This document shows, in pieces, positions 9,790-19,211 of a stretch of DNA of 64,000 bases (its first letter is position 1; each line of letters begins with the position of its first letter). The DNA is taken from contig JBCCDY010000002.1 in assembly GCA_039030555.1 (NCBI GenBank), positions 310,001 to 374,000 of the forward strand. Reading direction: 5' to 3'. The notes under the pieces were generated by a model. That model was not told the DNA's origin, did not search any database, and was given only the letters and a program-made list of their open reading frames with translations. Both the position numbers and the translations under genes were made by a program. The stretch is from JBCCDY01 sp039030555. Lineage in GTDB: Bacteria > Bacteroidota > Bacteroidia > Cytophagales > Cyclobacteriaceae.

Positions 9790-10033
9790 AAATGACTCTC
9801 TTACTTCGGTTTATACTTTCTATGAGATAAGGGTTTTTGAGAGTTCTCTTGGTAGTCAAATCAATATCTCTGTTCAACAATTCTTTTAGGCGGTAATGAA
9901 GCTGAAAATAGTTATTGGTATATTCTTCAATATTTAGATCTTCTCGAAATTCTAATAAAAAATCAATATCGCTTTTACTACTATCCGTATTCGACGCCGC
10001 AGAACCAAATATCTGAAGCGTTTTAACTTTCAA
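9779..10033 (-). CDS. mntA: MntA-like minimal nucleotidyltransferase antitoxin
   Basis: The antitoxin half of a MntA/HepT module. In characterised systems MntA AMPylates a HepT tyrosine to neutralise it. The catalytic GS-x10-DxD pattern is intact: GSAAS, then SDIDF ten residues later, with the third Asp in RDIDLTT. The only standard start in frame is TTG at 10033, which removes most of the first helix. The frame continues upstream as NFDQKSIEGIQRICSL, and the place where family members start (10082-10084) reads ATA instead of ATG. Expression of a full protein is therefore doubtful. Its partner hepT is frameshifted. Confidence 0.75.
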   Translation of the reverse strand: MKVKTLQIFGSAASNTDSSKSDIDFLLEFREDLNIEEYTNNYFQLHYRLKELLNRDIDLTTKRTLKNPYLIESINRSKRVIYEA

Positions 10034-10198
10034 TAAGGAACATATTCTTTGAATCCCTTCAATACTTTTTTGATCAAAATTTATAAATACAAGATATGAA
10101 ATATATTGAAGAGGGTTGCTTGGGATTTACGTTTAGCTACACTTCAAATTGAAGTAGTTAATACCTACTTAATCCTATCTAAAGGCAGACATTATTAT

Positions 10199-11170
10199 TT
10201 ATAGATCTTTCAAGATACTTGAAGCTGAAATGAATAATTCAGTCCCTTTCTTGCCCAAATAAAGCATTCCGCCGAAGTAATCGATTGTAACCGAGTCAAA
10301 TTGCCTTAGAAAACCAGAACCCACAGTTCCGGATGATCTATATTTTCCGGATTTCGTATCCGCTACACGGATTACTTCTTGATTCTTGAAGTCATATTTG
10401 CCGGAAGAAAAAGAGATGTTCTTTCTTTTCGTACCGTAGATGCGTCCATTTAACCCGATTCCAATTGGCTTAGTATCTCTCTTCTTAACCCCTCCATTTT
10501 GAAACTGAAGTACTGCAAAAGAGCATCCTGTGTCCAAAAGGAAGTACTCATCAGAGCTGCCATTTACGGAAACATTTAAATAAGGCCTCGTCATTTCTAC
10601 GCTCAGAGGGATTGCAATATCATTTTGTTTAGGCGCAAAGCATGCAGGCTCATTTAACTCCAACACAGATTCTTTGAAATTGATCTTTACAACAAAGCGA
10701 CTAAACAACTGGTAACCGATTATACCGTCTATTTTTTTTAAAATATTTCTTGGAAGCGCATGTGCATCATTCATAAGAACGATACCGATACCATCACCCC
10801 GGATTCCGTTAATATCAATACGATTGTTCAGGGTGAGAATGCCTTTTGGGGGAGAACCGGTTCCTAGTCCTGCTACTGGTATTTCTCTATGATATGAGTC
10901 GTAATAACTTTTAAAAGTACTTTTTGAAAAGAGAATAATTGAACTGATACCCGTATCTAATATTAGATTGACGGAATACTTCTCATTGATTAGGGCCTTG
11001 AGAACAACGAGATTGTCCCAGGTTTCAAAGGAAATTCCAGTGCTCTGAAGATTGTCTTTGAAATAGAATCCAGCTGTAGAAGCATTTGCTGTTGATGATT
11101 CAACGCTAAGTATAAAGAACAAAATTCCGAAGGCTGCCAGAAGTTTTTTAAAGCATTCCGATGCGTTCAT
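10199..11170 (-). CDS. secreted retropepsin-like aspartic protease
   Basis: A 323-residue exported protein with two aspartic protease lobes. Each has a DTG active-site motif: LILDTGISSIIL in the N-terminal half and FLLDTGCSFAVL in the C-terminal half, each with a hydrophobic-hydrophobic-DTG context. The N-terminus (MNASECFKKLL, then a hydrophobic run ending near STANAS) is a signal peptide. Unlike many Bacteroidota relatives it has no C-terminal PDZ domain. A TTG at 11200 is in frame, but the ATG at 11170 begins the signal peptide and is preferred. It is monocistronic; the substrate is unknown. Confidence 0.82.
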   Translation of the reverse strand: MNASECFKKLLAAFGILFFILSVESSTANASTAGFYFKDNLQSTGISFETWDNLVVLKALINEKYSVNLILDTGISSIILFSKSTFKSYYDSYHREIPVAGLGTGSPPKGILTLNNRIDINGIRGDGIGIVLMNDAHALPRNILKKIDGIIGYQLFSRFVVKINFKESVLELNEPACFAPKQNDIAIPLSVEMTRPYLNVSVNGSSDEYFLLDTGCSFAVLQFQNGGVKKRDTKPIGIGLNGRIYGTKRKNISFSSGKYDFKNQEVIRVADTKSGKYRSSGTVGSGFLRQFDSVTIDYFGGMLYLGKKGTELFISASSILKDL

Positions 11171-11341
11171 GTTTTGTAGGTTTGAATAAGTTGAACGCAA
11201 AGCACGGAAGAAAGCTATACCGACTTTGGTAGGATTTTTTTTAGACTAAAGTACCCCTGTTTAGCAAAATCGACGAGTCAAATAGGACTTCATTGGTAAA
11301 TCGTAATCTCTTTCTTAACTTTCTGTATTAAACACAAACGA

Positions 11342-12769
11342 ATGATTTATAAAAAAGAAAAATCAATCCTGACACTTGCTTTGGTTGCAACGATGTTGGT
11401 TTTTTCCTGCTCTACAGGGTCGGGGGATGCGGACTCTGCTTCTAATGAGAGTTATGAATACCAAGTGCCTGTAGAATATTACAAGCTTGATAATGGCTTG
11501 AAAGTGATTCTATCAGAAGATAAAACTGCGCCGACCGTTGCCGTAGCTGTTTATTACAACATCGGTTTTCGAATTGAGCCAAAAGATAGAACGGGTTTCG
11601 CTCACTTATTTGAGCACATGATGTTTCAAGGCTCTCAAAACCTTGGGAAATTAGAGTTCATTCAACTGGTACAACAGAATGGGGGAGTGCTGAATGGGTC
11701 TACCCGATTTGATTTTACCAATTATTTCGAAATCGTTCCTTCCCACAAATTGGAAACGATGCTTTGGGCAGAGGCCGATAGAATGAAAGGCCTGGCCATC
11801 ACGCAAGATAATTTGACCAACCAGCAGGGTGTTGTGAAGAATGAAGTAAAAGTTAACGTATTGAATCAACCTTATGGAGGCTTTCCGTGGTTGGATATGC
11901 CACAATACGCAAACGAGAACTGGTACAATGCTCATAATTTTTACGGCGATCTGGAAGATCTCGATGCAGCCACTCTGGAAGACGTACAAAGCTTTTTTGA
12001 TACCTACTACGCGCCTAATAATGCTGCTCTGGCTATCGTAGGGGATTTTGATCCTGAAGACGCTAAAGCAATGATTGAAAAATATTTTGGTGGAATTGCA
12101 ACCAGCGAGCTTCCTCCAATGCCCGATGTTAGCGAACCAAGGCAAGAAAAAGAGAAAACATTTACGAAAGAAGATCCTAAGATCAACAAGCCTGCTGTAG
12201 CGTTTGCTTATCATATGCCAGAGAAAAATTCTCCTGAGTATTATGCAATGGGATTGATCGATCAGATACTACTACAAGGAAATGACAGTCGACTGCATAA
12301 ACAATTAGTACAAGAGAACGGATACACCTCAACAGTTAGTGGAGGGATCAACCTTTTAGGTAATATGTTCAATTATGAAGGCCCCATGCTGTGGTTGGGT
12401 AATTTGATTTATGATGAAAACGTTTCATCGGATTCGATATTAGCAGTGGTAGATCAGGAGATAGCCAAGTTAGCAGCAGATGGGGTAACTCAGGAAGAAT
12501 TAGATGTTGCTATGGTAAAGTTCAGATCATCACTCTACGATAATATCGGAGGATTCTTCGGAATTGGGCGTGCAGACTTACTTTGTACTTTTGCGTTATT
12601 CGATGATGATCCTTCCAGGATTAATGATATTGAAAGCAATTTAAAACAGGTTACAACCGACCTCGTAAAAAAGACGGCAGAAGAATACCTGAGGTCTACG
12701 AATAGAACCGTTCTAAAACTGGTTCCAGCCCAACAGGAAGAATCTGAAGAATTAACACCAAAACTTTAA
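11342..12769 (+). CDS. M16 zinc metallopeptidase, catalytic subunit, lipoprotein
   Basis: A 475-residue M16 (pitrilysin/insulysin-type) peptidase. The inverted zinc motif HLFEH lies in FAHLFEHMMFQG at about residue 88, and the distal glutamate is probably in the following helix region (NEVKVNVLN). The N-terminus is a lipoprotein signal with lipobox LVFSC, so the enzyme is anchored outside the inner membrane. It is half the length of pitrilysin and pairs with the inactive homologue encoded 4 bp downstream, as in two-gene M16B heterodimers. Probable role: degradation of periplasmic oligopeptides. Confidence 0.93.
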   Translation: MIYKKEKSILTLALVATMLVFSCSTGSGDADSASNESYEYQVPVEYYKLDNGLKVILSEDKTAPTVAVAVYYNIGFRIEPKDRTGFAHLFEHMMFQGSQNLGKLEFIQLVQQNGGVLNGSTRFDFTNYFEIVPSHKLETMLWAEADRMKGLAITQDNLTNQQGVVKNEVKVNVLNQPYGGFPWLDMPQYANENWYNAHNFYGDLEDLDAATLEDVQSFFDTYYAPNNAALAIVGDFDPEDAKAMIEKYFGGIATSELPPMPDVSEPRQEKEKTFTKEDPKINKPAVAFAYHMPEKNSPEYYAMGLIDQILLQGNDSRLHKQLVQENGYTSTVSGGINLLGNMFNYEGPMLWLGNLIYDENVSSDSILAVVDQEIAKLAADGVTQEELDVAMVKFRSSLYDNIGGFFGIGRADLLCTFALFDDDPSRINDIESNLKQVTTDLVKKTAEEYLRSTNRTVLKLVPAQQEESEELTPKL

Positions 12770-12773
12770 GACC

Positions 12774-14159
12774 ATGAAAATTAAAATATTGGTTATAGCA
12801 GCCTTGACTTTTTTATCTGTGCAGGGTATTGCACAAAAAGAAACACCTCCTAGTGGTGGTGAGCCAAAAAACTTCAACTTACCTGAGAAAACGACTTTCG
12901 AATTGGGCAACGGACTCTCCGTTACCCTGGTTCAGTATGGAACCATTCCTAAGGCGACTATTCAGGCTGTTGTGAAAACTGGAAACATACATGAAAATTC
13001 TGATCAGGTTTGGTTGGCCGATTTAATGGGCGATCTAATGGCGGAAGGCAATGTAACAGATGAAGGCGTGGACCTTAACGATGCTTTGGCTAAAATGGGC
13101 GGTGAGTTGAATGTAGCTGTTAGGAGAAATACAACAACCATCAGTGCCGATGTATTGGCAGAGTTTACAGATGATTTTGTAAAGCTTTTGGCCAAAACGA
13201 TCATGACTCCTGCTTTTCCAGAATCAGAAGTAGCTAGACTTAAAAATGACCTGAAAAGACAGGTTAATGTTTCTAAAACACGTCCACAATCTCAGGCTAA
13301 TGAGTCCTTTCAAAAACTGATCTATCCGGAACATCCTTATGGAAGGGTTTTTCCAACAGAAGAAATGATCGATTCTTATGATCTGGAAACCATAAAGGCT
13401 TTCTACAACGATAACTTTGGCGCGAAGAGAACCCATGTTTATGTTTCAGGCGTTTTTGATGAGTCACAGGTGAAAAGCGCTATTGAGACGGCTTTTGCAG
13501 ACTGGAAGGAAGGAACGACAACAGAATACGATGTTCCGGAAGTTGCAGAAGCGGCATCTATTGAAGTACTTGACCGTCCGGGAGCACCACAATCAACCAT
13601 CTATTTTGGACTGCCCGTAATAGATCCTTCTGACGATGACTACATTCCGCTTATGGTGACCGATGCTTTGCTCGGAGGTTCATTCGGATCGAGAATTACA
13701 GCGAATATCAGGGAAGATAAAGGTTATACATACTCGCCAAGAAGTGTGATCAGTGATGGGTATCGTTCATCGGTATGGAGAGAGCAAGCCGACGTAACTA
13801 CTGAGTTTACAGGAGCTACCTTAAACGAAATTGTAAAGGAGATCAGGACGCTTCAAAATGAGCCTCCACCGAAAGAAGAGCTTGACGGCATCAAGAATTA
13901 TATGGCTGGTTTATTCGTACTCAGAAACTCAACCAGAGGAGGAATTATAGCACAGCTGGCTTTTCTGGATGAGCATGATCTACCGGAATCCTTTTTAACA
14001 GAAAGAGTGAAGAAGATATATGAAGTTACTCCTGAAAAAGTAAATGAGGTTATGAAAGAATATATTCGTCCGGAAGACATGACTTTAGTTGTTGTGGGAG
14101 ATCGCAGTGTGATCGACTCGCAACTAGATGAGTTTAAATCAACTATAGATAATTTATAG
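12774..14159 (+). CDS. M16 peptidase-like protein, non-catalytic subunit
   Basis: A 461-residue M16 homologue with a signal peptide ending GIAQ but no lipobox. At the place of the HxxEH zinc motif it has WLADLMGDLMAEG, so it cannot bind zinc. The C-terminal half keeps the Arg/Tyr substrate-binding pair typical of these partners (ITANIREDKGYTYS). It begins 4 bp after the catalytic subunit stop and is followed by a strong terminator, so the two form a complete two-gene operon making one heterodimeric protease. Confidence 0.92.
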   Translation: MKIKILVIAALTFLSVQGIAQKETPPSGGEPKNFNLPEKTTFELGNGLSVTLVQYGTIPKATIQAVVKTGNIHENSDQVWLADLMGDLMAEGNVTDEGVDLNDALAKMGGELNVAVRRNTTTISADVLAEFTDDFVKLLAKTIMTPAFPESEVARLKNDLKRQVNVSKTRPQSQANESFQKLIYPEHPYGRVFPTEEMIDSYDLETIKAFYNDNFGAKRTHVYVSGVFDESQVKSAIETAFADWKEGTTTEYDVPEVAEAASIEVLDRPGAPQSTIYFGLPVIDPSDDDYIPLMVTDALLGGSFGSRITANIREDKGYTYSPRSVISDGYRSSVWREQADVTTEFTGATLNEIVKEIRTLQNEPPPKEELDGIKNYMAGLFVLRNSTRGGIIAQLAFLDEHDLPESFLTERVKKIYEVTPEKVNEVMKEYIRPEDMTLVVVGDRSVIDSQLDEFKSTIDNL

Positions 14160-14183
14160 GGATAATAACCTATAAATTCTTTC

Positions 14184-14217
14184 AAAATCCCCATCAGTCC
14201 TGGTGGGGATTTTTTTA
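14184..14217 (+). terminator. rho-independent terminator of the M16 operon
   Basis: AAAATCCCCATCA (14184-14196) pairs with TGGTGGGGATTTT (14201-14213) around a GTCC loop, 13 bp with one wobble, followed by further T residues. It lies 25 bp after the second M16 gene. Confidence 0.85.
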
Positions 14218-14338
14218 TGCTGATAATCAGCGCTTTATCAAGTCGATCAGCATCAATTTATAAAAATTATATTTCTTCTTTAAATAGTTATATTATTTCT
14301 GGACTAAAAATCCTATTTTCACGAGCGATATCAGCAAA

Positions 14339-14575
14339 ATGGATAAAGCAAAAAATAAACCTTACTCTATCATTCCCGATGCTTCTCAACCTGAAGAAGC
14401 TTTAGCTCAAATTATTGATTCGTTTAAAAATGATCATCAAAATGAAGATCAACTGATTGGTGAGATCAGAATGCTCGCAAAAGACGAAGCTCAAACATTC
14501 ATATATCTAGAAAAGATCAAAAATTACCTTAATCCTCTGACTTGGAGGAAGTTACAATTATCGAAGATGAAGTAA
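14339..14575 (+). CDS. small hypothetical protein
   Basis: A 78-residue, highly charged soluble protein starting at an ATG after an A-rich leader. It has no signal peptide, membrane segment or known motif. Helical propensity is high in the middle (EEALAQIIDSF, DQLIGEIRMLAKDEAQTFIYLEKIKNYL). I do not recognise a family. It stands alone between a terminator and a convergent gene, and codon use and length are compatible with a real gene. Confidence 0.5.
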   Translation: MDKAKNKPYSIIPDASQPEEALAQIIDSFKNDHQNEDQLIGEIRMLAKDEAQTFIYLEKIKNYLNPLTWRKLQLSKMK

Positions 14576-14605
14576 GGCTTCGTGCTAGCCATAAACTTTT
14601 CAGAT

Positions 14606-15634
14606 CTAATAGCTAATCTCAACAGTTGTTATGATGTCTTCCGGATAAAAGATCCACTTACCGTGACTGCTGGATCGATAATAAGTTTTACCAGCTCCTT
14701 CGGTAGTTCTTAGAAATACCCTTGGTTTTCGCTTATCTCGTTCTTTAAGATATTTACTATCTTTTTTAGAGAGTTCCGACCTAAACCTGACCACACCGGT
14801 ACTATCCACCATCCTGATTTCTTCATCGTTAAATATTTGGCCTATGAGATCCGGGTACTCTTTTTTATATTCTTTAAAAAAATCTTTGGGCATCTTTTCA
14901 TAAAGTTCAATTATTTTTTCAGACTGCTTTTTATCAGTTATCCACTCGAATGACATAAAAATGTCGCTTTCTAACCAAATATTTTGCCCACTGAAATCAA
15001 AAACGAGCTTCCCTTTATTGGTATTCGTTTGCTCAATAAAATTACCTAGAATAAGATCATCTGAAGGTTGTCCGGTTATTGGATCTACATAGTAAAACCT
15101 ACACCTCATCTGATAATACTTTAGATTGTCGGAACCAATTCGAATGGTAATTTTATCTAATCGGTAGGGTTGATGAGATGCTTTTATAAGTGCTGCCATC
15201 TCAGCTCCTTTGGCGGGCCTGGAAAAGCTGAGACTTTTTCCTCCTAAACTCCTCCAGGTTCCAAATGAAGTTTGTTGAAGATTTTCAGGTTTGACTATGA
15301 CTTCATCCAGAACCCGCTCTTTCTCACCCAAGGTCACGACTAGATTATTTTCAGAAAGTAAATCGCTAATGGCAAGTTCTTTTGTTGAAAAGCCGATTGC
15401 CGAGAACGTTATAAGTGTACTTTCTATTTCCTTCGGAAGCTTGAGTTCAAAAGTTCCATCTTCAAATGAAGACGTTCCATATTTTGAGCCTTCAATTCCG
15501 ATATTAGCGTAAGCAATAGGCTCACCGATCTCGGATTTTAGCAGGCCTTTTACAATACTTTGTGCATACACAGACCTAATCCCAATCGAAAAGATCATTA
15601 AAACAACCAGAGGGAAAGGATTAACTTTAGTCAA
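14606..15634 (-). CDS. carboxypeptidase-regulatory-like domain protein, exported
   Basis: A 342-residue exported protein. A signal peptide ends SVYAQ, followed by one carboxypeptidase-regulatory-like beta-sandwich (about residues 27-115: IVKGLLKSEIGEPIAYANIGIEG, TFELKLPKE). The remaining about 220 residues have no plug or barrel, so this is not a TonB receptor. Such proteins occur widely in Bacteroidota with unknown role, possibly surface or periplasmic binding. The start is TTG; the next in-frame ATG (15598) would cut the positively charged part of the signal peptide. Confidence 0.78.
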   Translation of the reverse strand: MTKVNPFPLVVLMIFSIGIRSVYAQSIVKGLLKSEIGEPIAYANIGIEGSKYGTSSFEDGTFELKLPKEIESTLITFSAIGFSTKELAISDLLSENNLVVTLGEKERVLDEVIVKPENLQQTSFGTWRSLGGKSLSFSRPAKGAEMAALIKASHQPYRLDKITIRIGSDNLKYYQMRCRFYYVDPITGQPSDDLILGNFIEQTNTNKGKLVFDFSGQNIWLESDIFMSFEWITDKKQSEKIIELYEKMPKDFFKEYKKEYPDLIGQIFNDEEIRMVDSTGVVRFRSELSKKDSKYLKERDKRKPRVFLRTTEGAGKTYYRSSSHGKWIFYPEDIITTVEISY

Positions 15635-15653
15635 AGCTTCACCTTAGACCTAT

Positions 15654-16091
15654 TTAGAACCAACCGGCTCCGGGAATTCTGAAAGGCCATGGAATAGCAG
15701 CTAAAATCAAGATTAACGCAATAAGAAAATAGGTGCCAATAATTCCAAATTTCTTTCGGTCGCTACTTGCTCGCTTTGACTTACTATAGCCAAGAGTAAT
15801 CAAGATAATGGCTACTAACATTAAAGAAATATGCTCTACTAAATAGAAACGTTGTACGGTATTTTTCATAGCTGAGGCTGAGAAAACAACCAAAGGGCTT
15901 ATAAAATATAGTACCAAACCAAGTAAAAGCTGTACGTGCGAAAATATGAATGTGAAAAGTCCAAGCTTTCTATCCTTTTCAGTAAAAACTCCGGATTTCT
16001 TTTTAGCAAAGGAATTAATGATTGTTAAAATGAGCAAAACAAGAACGATCCATCTTAAACCTGAATGGGCATGAACTAATCCGTTATACAT
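15654..16091 (-). CDS. four-helix membrane protein ('cytochrome b'-like Bacteroidota family)
   Basis: A 145-residue protein with four transmembrane helices. It starts MYNGLVHAHSGLRWIVLV; the HSGLRW motif at the start of helix 1 is typical of a small Bacteroidota family often labelled cytochrome B. Further histidines in helices 2 and 3 (FSHVQLLLG, LVEHISLML) are placed so that they could ligate heme, which is an inference. It lies 19 bp upstream of the carboxypeptidase-regulatory-like gene on the same strand, so the two may be co-transcribed. No redox partner is nearby. Confidence 0.75.
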   Translation of the reverse strand: MYNGLVHAHSGLRWIVLVLLILTIINSFAKKKSGVFTEKDRKLGLFTFIFSHVQLLLGLVLYFISPLVVFSASAMKNTVQRFYLVEHISLMLVAIILITLGYSKSKRASSDRKKFGIIGTYFLIALILILAAIPWPFRIPGAGWF

Positions 16092-16172
16092 CTTTATCTA
16101 TTTGGGTAATACTTATTTTAAAATTTGAAAAGTCTAATTTGAGGACTTTTGTTTAATTGAAAGGTATTTAAT

Positions 16173-16991
16173 CTAACTTTTTGCTTCATATTCATCATGC
16201 CAATTTTTAACCGACAAGCTCATCACATGTTGATGGCCTGAATCAACCACTTTTATTTTTATGGAGTTCCTGGAGTTAATAATAGAAGAAAAGTATTCCT
16301 TTTTAATAACTCTATCCCTGGAACCTAGAAATAGAAAGGTTTCGATCTCATATTTTTCTATGAGTTGCAGGATTTCCGAAAGGTTAAACTTTAAATGTCG
16401 AATTCCCACCCAAGAATGATAAACACGAATTCTTTCTTCGGAATCTCTTAACTCGCCTCTTACAAATTTGATAAGTCCTGCATTCATCAACCTTGACCTG
16501 TCCATCAAATCAATTAACACAAAGAGTGCTTTAGGGTGGTAGCTCACATATTTAAAAATAGATCGTGTTAGTGAATTATGCGTTGCAAGTTTGTACCAAA
16601 AATTTTGTTTAAAGCCGTCTGGTGCAATAAAATGAATTAGATCAATTTTACTTAAGAATAGTTCTAGAGTAGCAAGCACAAACCTGCCTCCCATGCTAAA
16701 CCCTAAGAGCGAAAACTTCTTGATCTGTTTTTCTGAAATAAAGTTTTGAAGTAATTCAAACCAGTCCGGTTTTAGAACTACACCTATTGAAGGCCAATTA
16801 CTATCACCATGAAAGGGCAGATCAAATGCATAGATCGTATAGTAAGGCTCCCATGGGCGTAAAATCTTTATGAACTGCTCTTTATTCTGTCCGAAGCCAT
16901 GAAACGCAAATAATACTTTTTCACCGCTTCCTGAGGTAACGTAAGAGAGTTGTCCTAATTCATTTTTAATATGCCCGGTCACTACCAACAA
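16173..16991 (-). CDS. alpha/beta hydrolase
   Basis: A 272-residue soluble alpha/beta-hydrolase with no signal peptide. An oxyanion region FHGFGQNKEQF is followed by the nucleophile elbow LLGFSMGGRF (Ser at about residue 103), the acid in FLGSRDRVIKKE and the base in DSGHQHVMSL. The substrate cannot be predicted. The start is unclear: the frame opens with TTG TTG GTA GTG and has no ATG, so TTG at 16991 or the GTG three codons later is used. A 14-bp palindrome (TGATCAGCTGATCA, 16997-17010) lies directly upstream and could affect expression. Confidence 0.82.
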   Translation of the reverse strand: MLVVTGHIKNELGQLSYVTSGSGEKVLFAFHGFGQNKEQFIKILRPWEPYYTIYAFDLPFHGDSNWPSIGVVLKPDWFELLQNFISEKQIKKFSLLGFSMGGRFVLATLELFLSKIDLIHFIAPDGFKQNFWYKLATHNSLTRSIFKYVSYHPKALFVLIDLMDRSRLMNAGLIKFVRGELRDSEERIRVYHSWVGIRHLKFNLSEILQLIEKYEIETFLFLGSRDRVIKKEYFSSIINSRNSIKIKVVDSGHQHVMSLSVKNWHDEYEAKS

Positions 16992-17186
16992 AGATATGAT
17001 CAGCTGATCAAATTGATTTTAATCATTCAATTTTAATTGATATAAGTTCAATTGATTTGTTTCCACCAAACAAATACCGGGCTGAGCAAGCTACCGGCAA
17101 TAAGTTCAAAATGGTGGATGAATATTAATGAATCATTAAAAGTTCAAAATTTCTAAACCTATTAGTTACTTCTCCGTTGAAACTCA

Positions 17187-17214
17187 GGAAACTTTATAAA
17201 TATTTAAAGTTTCC
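17187..17214. promoter_or_regulatory. operator-like palindrome upstream of the TetR-RND operon
   Basis: Arms GGAAACTTT (17187-17195) and AAAGTTTCC (17206-17214) are perfect inverted repeats, and the whole 28 bp is palindromic except near its centre. It ends 14 bp before the TetR start codon, the expected place for an autoregulatory TetR operator. Confidence 0.65.
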
Positions 17215-17228
17215 GTGACGGAAAAATA

Positions 17229-17843
17229 TTGGAAATCAAAGAGAGTATAATTCAAACTGCAGATCGTCTATTTATGGCTTATGGCTTTAAAAGGATAACG
17301 ATGGATGAGATTGCCTCGGAACTAGGCATCTCTAAAAAGACGATCTATCAGTATTTCAAGGATAAGAAGGAGGTGGTTTATGAAGTTACAAAAGCCTCAC
17401 TCGAAGAAGAGAAGAATATTATTGAAGAAACAACTCAACGCTCTGAAAATGCAATTGAAGAGCTTTTTCTGATCTCTCAACGGATTCGTCAGAAACACCT
17501 ACAAATGAACCCGTATATTCTATCCGACCTGAGGAAGTACTATCATAATGCATGGCAATTATTCTTGAATTTTAAAAAGGAAATGTTCCACGATTGCATA
17601 AAGAACCTGATTGATAAGGGTATTAAAGAGGGATACTTTCGTCCCGAAATAAATTCTGAAATCCTAACGGTTATGCGCCTGGAGCAAGCTCAAATGGTTT
17701 TCGATACGGAATTGTTTCATCCTGAAAAATTTGAATTCAAAGAGGTACAAATCCAGTTATTGGATCATTTCGTTCACGGTATTTTAACCGATAGCGGCAG
17801 AGCTCTCCACGCAGAATATTTAAAGAACCAGACTTATGCTTAA
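17229..17843 (+). CDS. TetR/AcrR-family repressor of the efflux operon
   Basis: A 204-residue one-component regulator. The N-terminal helix-turn-helix is clear (AYGFKRITMDEIASELGISKKTIYQYFKDK, residues about 18-47). The rest is a helical ligand-binding domain that should sense a pump substrate. The start is TTG at 17229, supported because family members begin MEIKE. It is the first gene of the TolC-adaptor-RND operon, overlaps the TolC gene by 8 bp, and lies directly after an operator-like palindrome. It therefore probably represses itself and the pump until an effector binds. Confidence 0.92.
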   Translation: MEIKESIIQTADRLFMAYGFKRITMDEIASELGISKKTIYQYFKDKKEVVYEVTKASLEEEKNIIEETTQRSENAIEELFLISQRIRQKHLQMNPYILSDLRKYYHNAWQLFLNFKKEMFHDCIKNLIDKGIKEGYFRPEINSEILTVMRLEQAQMVFDTELFHPEKFEFKEVQIQLLDHFVHGILTDSGRALHAEYLKNQTYA

Positions 17844-19191
17844 GACCATACTATACATATACTTATTCATATGCATTTCCACTGTTTTGAATGCACAAGA
17901 AACTGTAAGTCAACTCTTTACTTTAAATAAAAGTCTTGAATATGCTTATGAACATAATGCAGATGTGCTTAATAAGGTACTTGATAGGAAAATTGCCGAT
18001 AAACAAATAAATGAGGTGCTTTCAGAAGGCTTACCACAATTGAATGCAGATGCGGGTTTAAACTATAACTACCAGGTTCAAACTAGTCTACTTGATGCCA
18101 GTAATTTTGATCCTACTGCACCTGAAGGTGCAGAGATACCTGTACAATTTGGACAAGCTTACGGTGCCCAAGCACAAATTACGCTAGAGCAACTTATTTT
18201 TAAAGGCTCTTATTTTGTAGGAATACAGGCTGCTAAAGCTTTTAAAGAGTTCGCTGAAAAGGACTACACTAACTCCAAAGTTGATTTAGCTGAAGCCGTT
18301 TCTAAAGCTTACTACAATGCGTTAATAAGTAAAGAGCAGGAACAACTTTCATTCAAGAATTACGATCGTATCGATTCGCTTTACCGTGAAACCAAAGGTT
18401 TATATGAAAATGGGTTTGCTGAGAGTCTTGATTTACTCAGGTCTCAGGTAGAGTTTAATAATATAAAAGTCGAACGTGATCGTGCGACAGAATTCAAAGA
18501 CGCTAGTTACAGAATGCTTAAACTTATTATGGGCTACCCGGCAAATAGCCCCATTGAGTTAAGTGACAAATTAGAAGATCTTGATCTGGGAATGGATTTA
18601 TCAGCTGTTGAAACGTTCAACTATCAAAACCGAAGTGATTATAAATTGCTCAATGCAAATCTTAGTCTTGCCGAATTAGATGTTAAAAACGAAAAAGTCC
18701 AGTATTATCCTGAAGTGAATGCCTTTGTTAATTATGGTTCGAATACAAATACAGGTCAAGCATCGCAAATCTTTGATTTTGGTGACCGGTGGTTTGGGTT
18801 CGGAACGCTTGGTGCTACCGTCACTGTTCCTATTTTTGATGGCTTCAGGAAAAGCAGTCGTATTAAACAACGTGAAATAACGATCCAGAAAATACAGAAC
18901 CAATTTGAGCAATTAGAAAATAGTATTGATGCAGAACTCATAGAAAAACAGGATCGACTTAGAACGGATATTAGAAATGTAGAGTTGCAAAGAGAAAATG
19001 TAGAATTAGCTGAAGAAATTTACAGGGCAGCAAAACTTAAATACGATGAAGGTATAGGATCCAGTCTGGAAGTTACAGATGCAAATACGAGTCTAAAAAC
19101 TGCTCAAACGAACTATTTCAATGCAGTCTTTGATGCCTTAATAACCCGGATTGAGTTGAAAAAAGCATTGGGAATCCTACTTGAAAACTAA
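17836..19191 (+). CDS. TolC-family outer-membrane efflux protein
   Basis: A 451-residue TolC-type outer-membrane channel subunit. A signal peptide ends VLNAQ, and the two structural repeats each show long coiled-coil helices (EKDYTNSKVDLAEAVSKAYYNALI; EKQDRLRTDIRNVELQRENVELAEEIYRAA). The GxxSxLEVTDA-type motif GIGSSLEVTDANTSL closes the second repeat. The start ATG lies within the end of the tetR gene. It should form the trimeric exit duct for the RND pump encoded by the two following genes. Confidence 0.94.
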   Translation: MLKTILYIYLFICISTVLNAQETVSQLFTLNKSLEYAYEHNADVLNKVLDRKIADKQINEVLSEGLPQLNADAGLNYNYQVQTSLLDASNFDPTAPEGAEIPVQFGQAYGAQAQITLEQLIFKGSYFVGIQAAKAFKEFAEKDYTNSKVDLAEAVSKAYYNALISKEQEQLSFKNYDRIDSLYRETKGLYENGFAESLDLLRSQVEFNNIKVERDRATEFKDASYRMLKLIMGYPANSPIELSDKLEDLDLGMDLSAVETFNYQNRSDYKLLNANLSLAELDVKNEKVQYYPEVNAFVNYGSNTNTGQASQIFDFGDRWFGFGTLGATVTVPIFDGFRKSSRIKQREITIQKIQNQFEQLENSIDAELIEKQDRLRTDIRNVELQRENVELAEEIYRAAKLKYDEGIGSSLEVTDANTSLKTAQTNYFNAVFDALITRIELKKALGILLEN

Positions 19192-19211
19192 AACCGACTA
19201 AATAAGAAAAG

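Noticed and set aside
11651..12214. 187-codon open frame on the minus strand
   Set aside because: Antisense to the clear M16 peptidase gene, no motif; a shadow frame.
16997..17010. TGATCAGCTGATCA palindrome as a proven operator
   Set aside because: Short, AT-rich surroundings with many similar words and no local regulator pointing to it; mentioned only with the hydrolase gene.
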